From assembly GCA_001800945.1 (NCBI GenBank), contig MGWJ01000188.1:1-10809 (forward strand): 10,809 nucleotides of DNA, read 5' to 3'. This document shows positions 1 to 6,659 of the stretch, piece after piece (position 1 is the stretch's first letter; each line of letters opens with the position of its first letter). The DNA is from Flavobacteria bacterium RIFCSPLOWO2_12_FULL_31_7. Its GTDB lineage: Bacteria; Bacteroidota; Bacteroidia; Flavobacteriales; Flavobacteriaceae. The notes beneath the pieces were generated by a model that did no database searches, was not told the DNA's origin, and worked only from the letters and a program-made list of their open reading frames with translations. The position numbers and the translations under genes were made by a program.

Positions 1-816
1 AGTGGTGTAGCTGGTGTAGTGAATACCTTTACAAATCCTTCGGATGAATTAATTGTTATTTCTGAAGGCGCAGGATGGACGAGAGGAAACAGAGTTGGTG
101 ATGTGTTACAAACCGCTGGAAATTCAGCTTACCTAACAAGTTTATCAGGTAATTATTCTGATTCTTCTAAAACCTATTTAGTGTCTCAATGCTACAACCT
201 TTCAACTATCACAAATCCAGAAATTAGCTTTAAAATGGCTTTTGACCTTGAGGTAAACTGGGATATTGTTTATGTAGAATACTCTACAAACCTAGGAAAC
301 ACTTGGAATGTATTAGGTTCAATGGGAACAGGTTGGTACAACAGCAACAGAACACCTACAACAACTGGAACAGATTGTAACAATTGTGTTGGCGCACAAT
401 GGACAGGTACAAACACCACTTTTAATACGTATTCTTATGCATTGGCAACATTAGATACAGAAACAAATGTAATTTTCAGAATTGTATTTATTGCTGATGA
501 AGGGGTAAACCAATTAGGAGTAAAAGTGGATGATTTTGTAATTAATGGTGTGTTATCTGCTGAAAATTTTGAAGCGAATCAAATAGCCGTTTTCCCAAAT
601 CCTTCAAATGGAATTTTTAATATTACTTTCGGAAACTTAAATCCAAACAAAATTGAGGTTTACGATATTAGTGGAAAATTAATCCTGCAAAAAAATCAAT
701 TAGAGATAAGTAATAATCAAACAAATATTGATTTATCAAACACTTCTGATGGTGTGTATTTTATAAAAATTTCTACTGAAAATAATACTATTACAAAAAG
801 AATAATAAAAAATTAA
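1..816 (+). CDS. T9SS type A sorting-domain protein, 5'-truncated by the window edge
   Basis: The reading frame is open from base 1, so a GTG at 19 is only an internal valine and the gene starts left of the window. About 271 residues are visible. The last ~80 match the type A C-terminal sorting domain: a VFPNPSNGIFNI motif, then VYDISGKLI, then DGVYFIKI, ending in a basic TKRIIKN. In known T9SS cargo this domain directs passage across the outer membrane and is cleaved on the surface. The preceding ~170 residues are beta-rich, with a WDIVYVEYSTNLG stretch, a DCNNC cysteine pair and a VKVDDFVI strand, resembling MAM/jelly-roll-like adhesion modules attached to secreted flavobacterial enzymes or adhesins. 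Any catalytic domain would lie upstream and cannot be seen. The sorting domain is certain; the module's function is inference. A terminator candidate follows the stop. Confidence 0.9.
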   Translation, partial: SGVAGVVNTFTNPSDELIVISEGAGWTRGNRVGDVLQTAGNSAYLTSLSGNYSDSSKTYLVSQCYNLSTITNPEISFKMAFDLEVNWDIVYVEYSTNLGNTWNVLGSMGTGWYNSNRTPTTTGTDCNNCVGAQWTGTNTTFNTYSYALATLDTETNVIFRIVFIADEGVNQLGVKVDDFVINGVLSAENFEANQIAVFPNPSNGIFNITFGNLNPNKIEVYDISGKLILQKNQLEISNNQTNIDLSNTSDGVYFIKISTENNTITKRIIKN

Positions 817-823
817 ATTTATT

Positions 824-881
824 AAATCGTTTTATTTGAAATCATATTTTATCGTATGTTTGATGATAAAACGATTTTTTA
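824..881 (+). terminator. Candidate rho-independent terminator after the T9SS gene
   Basis: A perfect 12-bp inverted repeat (AAATCGTTTTAT at 824-835, ATAAAACGATTT at 866-877) is followed by a T-rich run from 875. It lies just after the stop at 814-816. The 30-nt loop is long and the stem has only two G:C pairs, so it is weaker than the terminator at 2990. Short internal pairing (ATCA 841-844 with TGAT 861-864) could tighten the loop. Confidence 0.6.
836..862 (+). promoter_or_regulatory. Candidate Bacteroidetes promoter for the M13 peptidase gene
   Basis: TATGTTTG at 855-862 fits the Bacteroidetes -7 consensus TAnnTTTG exactly. A TTG (-33-type element) lies at 836-838, 16 bp upstream, slightly under the usual 17-23. 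Transcription would start near 866, leaving a leader of about 28 nt before the ATG at 894. The whole element sits in the loop of the preceding hairpin. It is a motif match only. Confidence 0.5.
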
Positions 882-893
882 TTCCAAAATATT

Positions 894-2981
894 ATGAAAA
901 AAAACATTCTACATGGGAGTTTTATACTTCTTTCCTTGTCAACACTTATCTATTCTTGTAAAACAAAAGCAGTTGCCACAACTGACAAAAAAGAAGTTGT
1001 TAACGAAAAAAAATACGGAATTAATACCGAGTATATGGACGCTTCGGTGAAACCAAATGATGATTTTTTTAGATATGTTAACGGAACTTGGTTAGACAAT
1101 ACAGAAATTCCAGCCGACAGAACGCGTTGGGGAAGTTTTGACGAATTAAGAAAAAATACCGATGATGATGTAATGGCTATTTTAAACGAAGCGGTTGCCA
1201 ATAAAAATTTAGATCCAAAATCAGATCAAGCTAAAGCTGTAAATTTATATAAAGCAATTTTAGATACCGTTTCAAGAAATAAATTAGGAATTACACCTAT
1301 TCAACCATATTTAACCAAGATTAATGCCGTAAAAAACAGTACCGATTTAATGAACCTTTTAGTTGAAACAAAAGCAGATGTTAGTTTAGGTTTTTTTGGT
1401 GCTTATGTTGGAGCAGATGCTAAAAACAGTAATAAAAATGTAGTATATGTAGGAACTGGAAGTTTAGGTTTACCAGATAAAGACTACTACATGTCTGACA
1501 AACCAGATACAAAAGAAAAAAGAGAAAAATACGTGTTACACGTTGCTAAAATGTTTGGTTATTTAGGAATGGATGCTAAAACGGCTTCTGAAAAAGCGGC
1601 AAGAGTTTTAGCTTTTGAAACTTCTCTATCGGAACCCACTTTAGACAGAGTAGAGAGACGTGATAGAAGAAAAACTTACAATCCAATGTCTGTTGCAGAT
1701 TTACAAAAAATAGCGCCTTCAAACAATTGGAAAACATATTTTGAAAAATCTGGTTTTACTAGTTTAGATTCTGTTATAGTTTCTCAACCAAAATATATGA
1801 CTAAGTTAGACGCAATTATTAAAGAAAATAATGTGGATGATTGGAAAGCTTACATGACATGGACGCTTTTACGTTCGAATGCTGACGAATTAACTACAGA
1901 AATTGAAAAAACAGATTGGGATTTTTACAGTAAAACTTTATCTGGCGCTTTAAAACAAAGACCAGCTACTGAAAGAGCTTTGGCAACTGTAAATGGGGTT
2001 TTAGGTGAAGCTTTAGGGAAATTATATGTAGAGAAAAAATTTCCAGCTGAAGCAAAAGAAAAAGCTGAAGCAATGATTGCCAATGTTTTTAAAGCCTATG
2101 AAAACAGAATCAATAACTTACCTTGGATGACGCCTGAAACAAGAGCCAACGCCATTGTGAAATTAAAAAAATTCAGAGTAAAAATTGGCTATCCTGATAC
2201 TTGGAAAGATTACAGTGGTTTACAAATTAAAAGTCCAGAACAAGGTGGAACTTTACATGAAAACTCATTAGCAATTAGTAGATGGAGCAATAAAGAAAAC
2301 GTTTCAAAACTTGGAAAACCAGTAAACAAAGAAGAATGGGGGATGTCACCTCAAACGGTAAACGCTTATTACAGTCCAACTAATAACGAAATTGTTTTTC
2401 CTGCGGCGATTTTACAACCTCCTTTTTACGATTATAGAGCAGATGAAGCCGTTAATTATGGTGGAATTGGTGGTGTAATAGGTCATGAAATTTCTCATGG
2501 TTTTGACGATTCTGGTTCAAGATACAATGCAGAAGGTAACTTAATCAACTGGTGGAGTGAGGATGATTTAAAACAATTTACCAGTTTAGGATCCGCTTTA
2601 GCGGATCAATATTCTGCTTTACAACCTTTACCTGGAATTTATGTGGATGGAAAATTCACTTTAGGTGAAAATATTGGCGATTTAGGTGGAGTAAATGCTG
2701 CTTATGACGGTTTACAAATTTATTTGAAAGAAAAAGGAAATCCTGGATTAATTGATGGTTTTTCGCCTGAACAACGTTTCTTCCTTTCATGGGCAACTAT
2801 TTGGAGAAGTAAAATGCGTGATGAAGCGATTAAAAATCAAGTAAAAACAGATACGCATTCGCCAGGACAATACCGAGCGTACGTGCCGCTTCAAAATATT
2901 GAATCTTTCTACAAAGCTTTTGGTATTAAAGAAGGAGACAAAATGTATATCGCTCCAGAAAAAAGAGTGAAAATTTGGTAA
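894..2981 (+). CDS. pepO: M13 family zinc metallopeptidase, lipoprotein (PepO/neprilysin-like)
   Basis: This is a 695-residue neprilysin-type endopeptidase, the usual length for bacterial M13. Residues 1-22 form a lipoprotein signal ending in IYSC, with Cys22 as the lipidation site, supporting the ATG at 894 and anchoring in the envelope. The N-terminal M13 lid domain covers roughly 50-430 and the catalytic domain roughly 480-692. The zinc motif HEISH is at 531-535 (His531, Glu532, His535), and ENIGD at 592-596 supplies the third ligand Glu592. The substrate-binding VNAYY motif and the NEIVFPAAILQPPF segment lie between lid and zinc site, and the protein ends in KRVKIW, common in this branch. 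All catalytic residues are present. Family members cleave oligopeptides; the specific substrate here is unknown. It has its own promoter candidate and terminator, so it is probably monocistronic. Confidence 0.95.
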   Translation: MKKNILHGSFILLSLSTLIYSCKTKAVATTDKKEVVNEKKYGINTEYMDASVKPNDDFFRYVNGTWLDNTEIPADRTRWGSFDELRKNTDDDVMAILNEAVANKNLDPKSDQAKAVNLYKAILDTVSRNKLGITPIQPYLTKINAVKNSTDLMNLLVETKADVSLGFFGAYVGADAKNSNKNVVYVGTGSLGLPDKDYYMSDKPDTKEKREKYVLHVAKMFGYLGMDAKTASEKAARVLAFETSLSEPTLDRVERRDRRKTYNPMSVADLQKIAPSNNWKTYFEKSGFTSLDSVIVSQPKYMTKLDAIIKENNVDDWKAYMTWTLLRSNADELTTEIEKTDWDFYSKTLSGALKQRPATERALATVNGVLGEALGKLYVEKKFPAEAKEKAEAMIANVFKAYENRINNLPWMTPETRANAIVKLKKFRVKIGYPDTWKDYSGLQIKSPEQGGTLHENSLAISRWSNKENVSKLGKPVNKEEWGMSPQTVNAYYSPTNNEIVFPAAILQPPFYDYRADEAVNYGGIGGVIGHEISHGFDDSGSRYNAEGNLINWWSEDDLKQFTSLGSALADQYSALQPLPGIYVDGKFTLGENIGDLGGVNAAYDGLQIYLKEKGNPGLIDGFSPEQRFFLSWATIWRSKMRDEAIKNQVKTDTHSPGQYRAYVPLQNIESFYKAFGIKEGDKMYIAPEKRVKIW

Positions 2982-2989
2982 AAACATCT

Positions 2990-3026
2990 AAAGCCATCTT
3001 GCTAAAAACAAGATGGCTTTTTTTTT
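2990..3026 (+). terminator. Strong rho-independent terminator after the M13 gene
   Basis: A perfect 12-bp stem (AAAGCCATCTTG at 2990-3001, CAAGATGGCTTT at 3009-3020) with a 7-nt loop is followed by nine T's (3018-3026). It starts 9 nt after the M13 stop. It ends only two bases before the rnpA promoter box, separating the two transcripts cleanly. Confidence 0.92.
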
Positions 3027-3027
3027 A

Positions 3028-3035
3028 TACCTTTG
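3028..3035 (+). promoter_or_regulatory. -7 promoter box for rnpA, next to the start codon
   Basis: TACCTTTG matches TAnnTTTG exactly. Only four bases separate it from the ATG at 3040, so the predicted transcription start falls on or beside the start codon. No TTG lies at the usual 17-23 bp upstream, since that space is terminator stem; the nearest (2999-3001) is 26 bp away. This is a motif match without experimental support. Confidence 0.6.
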
Positions 3036-3039
3036 CGAC

Positions 3040-3414
3040 ATGCAATTTTCTTACCCAAAAAACGAAAAACTTAAAAGCCATAAAACAATTAACCGTTTGT
3101 TTTCTGAAGGGAAATCCGTATCAAAATATCCACTAAGATTGGTTTATGTAGAAAATACCGATGAAAATAATTCTGAAAAAGTTTTAATGGGTGTCTCTGT
3201 TTCTAAGAAATACTTTAAAAAAGCCGTTGACCGAAATTACTTTAAAAGAGTACTGAGAGAATGTTACCGTTTAAATCAAAATTTATTGAAAGAAAACTTG
3301 GAAAAACCTTATGCATTTATGTTTTTTTATCAAACCAAAGAAAAACTTTCTTACCAAGAAATTGAAGAAAAAACCATACAATTGTTCCAAAAATTTAAGG
3401 AAACTGTGAAGTAA
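3040..3414 (+). CDS. rnpA: Ribonuclease P protein component
   Basis: This is a 124-residue, strongly basic protein, the normal size for RnpA, which binds the catalytic RNase P RNA and helps cleave 5' leaders from pre-tRNAs. The signature is DRNYFKRVLRE at 64-74, the RNR-box helix in its Bacteroidetes form. It is preceded by the GVSVSKKYFKKAV strand-helix, and the N-terminus (PKNEKLKSHKTINRLFSEGKS) is typical. I chose the ATG at 3040 over the in-frame ATG at 3013: 3013 lies inside the 3' arm of the upstream terminator and would add MAFFLYLCD, encoded by the T-tract and promoter box. The S41 protease gene follows 64 nt downstream on the same strand with no terminator and no perfect promoter box between them, so cotranscription is likely. 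The common rpmH-rnpA-yidC order is not seen here. Confidence 0.95.
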   Translation: MQFSYPKNEKLKSHKTINRLFSEGKSVSKYPLRLVYVENTDENNSEKVLMGVSVSKKYFKKAVDRNYFKRVLRECYRLNQNLLKENLEKPYAFMFFYQTKEKLSYQEIEEKTIQLFQKFKETVK

Positions 3415-3478
3415 ATCTCAACTTTGGATTGGTTTTTGAAGATTTTAATTAAATTCGTAAAAAATTAAACTACCACTC

Positions 3479-5113
3479 ATGGGTTTTCTAAATAAAAAAA
3501 AGGTAATTATTCCAACTCTTGCGGCTGGATTTTTATTTATTGCCGTTAGTTTTCAAAACGATTTTTTTGCTTTAGCCAAACAAATTGAAATCTTCACCAG
3601 CTTATATAAAACTGTCAATCAGAATTATGTAGATGAAACCAATGCTGGAAATTTAATGGATGTTGCTATAAAAAGTATGTTAGCCGAATTAGATCCATAT
3701 ACCGTTTATTTTGATGAACAAGATGTATTGAAGTTTAAAATCAATAATACGGGAGAATATACCGGAATTGGCGCTTTAATCACCCGAAAAGACGACAAAA
3801 TAATTTTAAAAGAAGTGTACGAAAACATGCCTGCAGACAAAGCGGGTTTTAGAGCAGGAGATATCATCACTCAAATTGGCGATGTAGTTCTAAAAGACTT
3901 TAAAGACGATGCTTCACAATTATTAAAAGGCGCCAAAAACACTAAAATTGACATCGTATATTTCCGACAAGGAGTTGAGAAAAAAGGACAGATTGTTTTA
4001 GATGAAGTGGAAATAAAAGCAGTTCCTTATTTTAAATTACTAGCGAATAATACTGGTTACATCGTACTGCAAAAATTTAACGAAAAAGCTTCAGCCGAAA
4101 CTAAAGCGGCATTATTGACTTTAAAAGAACAAGGCGCCACCAAAATTATTTTAGATTTAAGAGACAATCCTGGTGGTTTGTTACATGAAGCGGTAAATAT
4201 TTGTAATTTATTTGTGGCAAAAGACGAAGTAATTACCACAACCAAATCTAAAAATACGGTTCACAATCATACCTACAAAACTAAAAATGAGCCAGTAGAT
4301 ACGGAAATTCCTTTAGCAATTATTGTAAATGATAGAAGTGCTTCTGCATCGGAAATTGTTTCTGGTGCCTTGCAAGATTTAGACCGAGCTGTGATTGTGG
4401 GTAACAGAAGTTTCGGAAAAGGATTAGTACAACGTCCGTTTAATTTAACGTACGGAACACAAGTAAAAGTAACTATTTCTAAATATTACACCCCTTCGGG
4501 AAGATGTATTCAAGCGACAGATTATAGTAAAAAAGACGCGAACGGAAAAGCGATAAAAACTTCGGAAAAAGAATTTAATGCCTTCAAAACCAAAGGTGGA
4601 AGAACCGTTTACGATGGTGGTGGCGTGTTACCAGATGTTGAAATTGCCGACATGAAAAAAAGCAATATCAGTTTAAGTATTGCCAATTCTGATGCCGTTT
4701 TCGAATTTGCGAATATTTTATATTATAGAAATCCGACCGCGAAAAGCGTTTCAAGTATTTCTGATGCCGAATACAACGAATTTAAAGCGTATTTAAAGAA
4801 AGAAAAGATTGAAATCAGTACTAATACCGACAAATCATTAAAAAATCTTTTAGAAGCTACTAAAAAAGATAAAATGGATACCGATTTAACTGTTGAACTG
4901 AAACAACTTGAAACCGCTATTGAAAAATCAAAAGAAAAAGAATTAGATAAAAATGCAGCAGAAATTAAACGTTTACTTTTACAAGAATTATTATTGAGAT
5001 ATGGCTACCGAACTGCCTTTTACGATTATGTTTCTACGAAATATTCTGACGTTTTAAAAGCTCAACAAATTTTAAATAACCCAACAGAATATAATAAAAT
5101 CTTAAAAAAATAA
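3479..5113 (+). CDS. S41 family C-terminal processing peptidase (CtpA/Prc-like) with PDZ domain
   Basis: This is a 544-residue serine protease. Residues ~9-25 are a hydrophobic signal or membrane anchor after MGFLNKKK, placing the enzyme in the periplasm. A PDZ domain (about 91-170, with GIGALI and AGFRAGDII) would bind substrate C-termini. The S41 core (about 175-375) contains DLRDNPGG at 226-233 and SASASE around 287-292. By spacing against E. coli Tsp/Prc (Ser452, Lys477, Gln481), the Ser/Lys/Gln set is Ser289, Lys314 and Gln318, all present. The last ~165 residues are lysine- and glutamate-rich and probably helical, a C-terminal extension common in flavobacterial members. Family members trim or degrade periplasmic proteins, including peptidoglycan hydrolases. 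The OmpA-like gene begins one base after the stop, so the two are almost certainly cotranscribed. Confidence 0.94.
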   Translation: MGFLNKKKVIIPTLAAGFLFIAVSFQNDFFALAKQIEIFTSLYKTVNQNYVDETNAGNLMDVAIKSMLAELDPYTVYFDEQDVLKFKINNTGEYTGIGALITRKDDKIILKEVYENMPADKAGFRAGDIITQIGDVVLKDFKDDASQLLKGAKNTKIDIVYFRQGVEKKGQIVLDEVEIKAVPYFKLLANNTGYIVLQKFNEKASAETKAALLTLKEQGATKIILDLRDNPGGLLHEAVNICNLFVAKDEVITTTKSKNTVHNHTYKTKNEPVDTEIPLAIIVNDRSASASEIVSGALQDLDRAVIVGNRSFGKGLVQRPFNLTYGTQVKVTISKYYTPSGRCIQATDYSKKDANGKAIKTSEKEFNAFKTKGGRTVYDGGGVLPDVEIADMKKSNISLSIANSDAVFEFANILYYRNPTAKSVSSISDAEYNEFKAYLKKEKIEISTNTDKSLKNLLEATKKDKMDTDLTVELKQLETAIEKSKEKELDKNAAEIKRLLLQELLLRYGYRTAFYDYVSTKYSDVLKAQQILNNPTEYNKILKK

Positions 5114-5114
5114 A

Positions 5115-5936
5115 ATGAAAACCTTAGTATTTGCCTTTTTATCCCTTTCAACTTTTCTTGGTTTTTCGCAAGAACAAACCGTACATTCTATTTATTTTGA
5201 TACCGATGTGCGCGAAATCAAACAATTGCAATCTGAAGCAGTGGTTCACTTTTTAAGTTTAATTGATACCACACGTTTAGAAAGTGTTTCTATTTTTGGG
5301 TATTGTGACGATGTAGGAAAAGTAGATTACAATTACAAATTGTCACAAGACAGAGCCAATAGTGTGAAAACCATGTTGGTAAAAAAAGGAGTAAAGTATA
5401 AAATCATCGTAAAAATAGAAGGAAAAGGAAAAGTGATGATTGACGAAGATTTGGAAGAAAATGTTCCAGAAGCCCGTTCTAAAAACCGTCGTGTGGATGT
5501 GGTATTGAATTTCAAACCTTTTGTGGTGGAAGATTTAAACATTCCAGGCTTATATTCAACCATTCGAAAAGATGCTTTAGTTGGCGATCGTGTATATTTA
5601 GATAAATTACTTTTTGATGCAGGAAGTAGTAAACTAAAAGAAAGCGCTAAAAAAGAATTAGATAAAATTACGGTTCTTTTAAAAAGATATCCCAACTTAA
5701 ATATTGAAATTCAAGGACATGTTTGTTGCACGCCTACTTTTCATAAAGAAGCCATTGATAAAGATACCAAAAAAAGAGAACTTTCTAAAAACCGAGCAGA
5801 AAGAGTTTACCGATATTTACAAACACGCGGAATTGGTAAAGCTAGGTTAACATTCAAAGGCTATGGAAACACGCAACCTCTAGGAAAAGGCTCAGAATAT
5901 GACCGAAGAGTGGAATTGGTAATTACGAAGATTTAA
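5115..5936 (+). CDS. Periplasmic protein with two OmpA-like peptidoglycan-binding domains
   Basis: This 273-residue protein has a signal peptide (MKTLVFAFLSLSTFLGFSQ) and two OmpA-like domains with no beta-barrel. Domain 1 (about 22-132) starts with SIYFDTD and has GYCDDVG at 62-68, LSQDRA at 76-81 and NRRVDVVL at 124-131. Domain 2 (about 163-273) starts with LLFDAGSSKL and has GHVCCTP at 201-207, a short insertion, LSKNRA at 223-228 and DRRVELVI at 263-270. The canonical OmpA GHTD aspartate is kept as DD in domain 1 but replaced by Cys-Cys in domain 2, a variant I recall from other flavobacterial OmpA-like proteins. It probably tethers to peptidoglycan. Its start one base after the S41 stop suggests translational coupling and possibly a functional link with that protease. 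Partner and exact role are unknown. Confidence 0.9.
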   Translation: MKTLVFAFLSLSTFLGFSQEQTVHSIYFDTDVREIKQLQSEAVVHFLSLIDTTRLESVSIFGYCDDVGKVDYNYKLSQDRANSVKTMLVKKGVKYKIIVKIEGKGKVMIDEDLEENVPEARSKNRRVDVVLNFKPFVVEDLNIPGLYSTIRKDALVGDRVYLDKLLFDAGSSKLKESAKKELDKITVLLKRYPNLNIEIQGHVCCTPTFHKEAIDKDTKKRELSKNRAERVYRYLQTRGIGKARLTFKGYGNTQPLGKGSEYDRRVELVITKI

Positions 5937-5965
5937 TTTTTAAAACTTCTTCCAATTTTGTGATT

Positions 5966-6009
5966 CTGAAAGCATCTCAAAAAAATTACTTTGTGTGAGA
6001 TGCTTTCAG
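5966..6009. repeat. 14-bp palindrome between convergent genes, likely dispersed repeat
   Basis: CTGAAAGCATCTCA (5966-5979) is perfectly complementary to TGAGATGCTTTCAG (5996-6009), with a 16-nt loop. No clear T-tract follows on either strand, so it is not a canonical terminator, although it could still terminate both convergent units. Its right edge (CAGCATGACAAA) resembles that of the palindrome at 6561-6597 (CAACCTGACAAA), pointing to one family. Similar CTGA...TCAG palindromes ending in TGACA are familiar from flavobacterial intergenic DNA (from memory, not searched). Confidence 0.75.
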
Positions 6010-6035
6010 CATGACAAACTTTATGCCTAAACAAA

Positions 6036-6096
6036 GACTGAAAACTGAAAACTGAGACTGAGACTGAGACTAAAAACTGAGACTAAAAACTAAACT
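6036..6096. repeat. Short tandem-repeat tract (AAAACTG / AGACTG units)
   Basis: About 60 bases consist of imperfect 6-7-base units: two AAAACTG, then AGACTG repeats, then mixed AGACT and AAAAACTG units, finishing with AAACT. The right end runs into the elaA 3' end: its TAG stop (6090-6092) and last valine codon lie within the tract. The pattern suggests replication slippage. No coding role is visible. Confidence 0.75.
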
Positions 6097-6533
6097 CTCC
6101 TCATTTCAATATGCGGAATGTCGTCTTCTAAATAACTTTCTCCTACAGTAACAAAACCATGACCTTCGTAAAATTTTTGCAAATACAATTGTGCCGAAAT
6201 GGTAATATTGGTTTCTTGAAATAAATCTTGTATGCTTTCAATGGAAATACGCATTAAATCGTGCCCAAATTTTTTATCTCGATGCGAAGCTTTCACAATC
6301 ACACGTCCGATAGAACTATCGGAAAAATATTCCTTAGGTTTAAAAAGTCGGGAATAGGCTGCTAATACACCTTCGTAATAACCTAAAACATGAATCGCTT
6401 TTTGATCTTTGCCATCAATGTCTTGATACACGCAATTTTGTTCCACTACAAACACTTCTGAGCGCAATTGTAGTAATTCGTATAGTTCAGTTATAGAAAG
6501 TTCGTTAAAAGGCTTTATTTTGAATTGTATCAT
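6090..6533 (-). CDS. elaA: ElaA-type GNAT family N-acetyltransferase
   Basis: This is a 147-residue cytoplasmic protein, close to the ~150 residues of E. coli ElaA. The ElaA signature is clear: LLQLRSEVFVVEQNCVYQ followed by DIDGKD (residues ~20-43) and a histidine shortly after. The acetyl-CoA region follows a beta strand (SIGRVIVKASHR) with RDKKFGHDLM at 85-94, a variant of the GNAT R/Q-x-x-G-x-G/A loop that keeps only the second glycine. The C-terminal FYEGHGFVTVGESYLEDDIPHIEM segment is the usual family ending. The acceptor substrate is not known for the family. The ATG (6531-6533) gives the normal N-terminus. The gene is flanked by two similar palindromes (5966-6009 and 6561-6597), and its stop lies in the tandem tract. 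It points toward the plus-strand OmpA gene and lies 126 bp downstream of the DUF4837 gene, so readthrough from there is possible. Confidence 0.9.
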   Translation of the reverse strand: MIQFKIKPFNELSITELYELLQLRSEVFVVEQNCVYQDIDGKDQKAIHVLGYYEGVLAAYSRLFKPKEYFSDSSIGRVIVKASHRDKKFGHDLMRISIESIQDLFQETNITISAQLYLQKFYEGHGFVTVGESYLEDDIPHIEMRRV

Positions 6534-6560
6534 AATTTAATAAATCTGTAATTGTCTTCC

Positions 6561-6597
6561 TGAGCGGAGTCGATGGATTGGGTTTCGACTCCGCTCA
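6561..6597. repeat. 13-bp palindrome between elaA and the DUF4837 gene, likely dispersed repeat
   Basis: TGAGCGGAGTCGA (6561-6573) pairs perfectly with TCGACTCCGCTCA (6585-6597) around an 11-nt loop. It is far more GC-rich than its surroundings and has no T-tract on the minus strand, so it looks like a mobile palindromic repeat rather than a terminator. CTGAGCGGAGTCGA palindromes are, from memory, a recurrent intergenic element in flavobacterial genomes. A stem this stable could still attenuate transcription from the DUF4837 gene into elaA or stabilise the upstream mRNA. Confidence 0.8.
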
Positions 6598-6659
6598 ACC
6601 TGACAAAATTAATGATTTTAGGTGTTTTTGACTAGTTTAAATAATTCGCAATGACTAAA

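Noticed and set aside
19..21. GTG as the start of the T9SS-domain gene
   Set aside because: The frame is open to base 1 and the protein has no signal peptide there, which a T9SS cargo must have. It is a 5'-truncated gene.
950..1201. 83-codon minus-strand ORF inside the M13 gene
   Set aside because: It is antisense to a clearly coding, fully conserved domain and has no recognisable product. The same applies to minus-strand ORFs at 2787-2987, 4057-4245 and 5333-5695.
3013..3039. Upstream in-frame ATG giving a nine-residue longer RnpA
   Set aside because: It lies in the 3' arm of the M13 terminator, and the extra residues are encoded by the T-tract and promoter box. The N-terminus from 3040 matches the expected RnpA start.
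3415..3478. Promoter for the S41 protease between rnpA and its start
   Set aside because: The best candidate is CAACTTTG, one mismatch from the -7 box, and no -33 partner is convincing. Cotranscription with rnpA is simpler.
5966..6009. CRISPR or IS terminal repeats at the convergent junction
   Set aside because: There is one palindrome and a short 6-7-base tandem tract, with no 25-40-base repeats and unique spacers, no transposase and no target-site duplication.
6604..6611. TAATTTTG on the minus strand as a promoter for elaA
   Set aside because: It matches TAnnTTTG, but there is no TTG at a suitable distance (nearest 37 bp away). It also overlaps the TGACAAAA edge typical of the palindromic repeat, so the match is probably coincidental.
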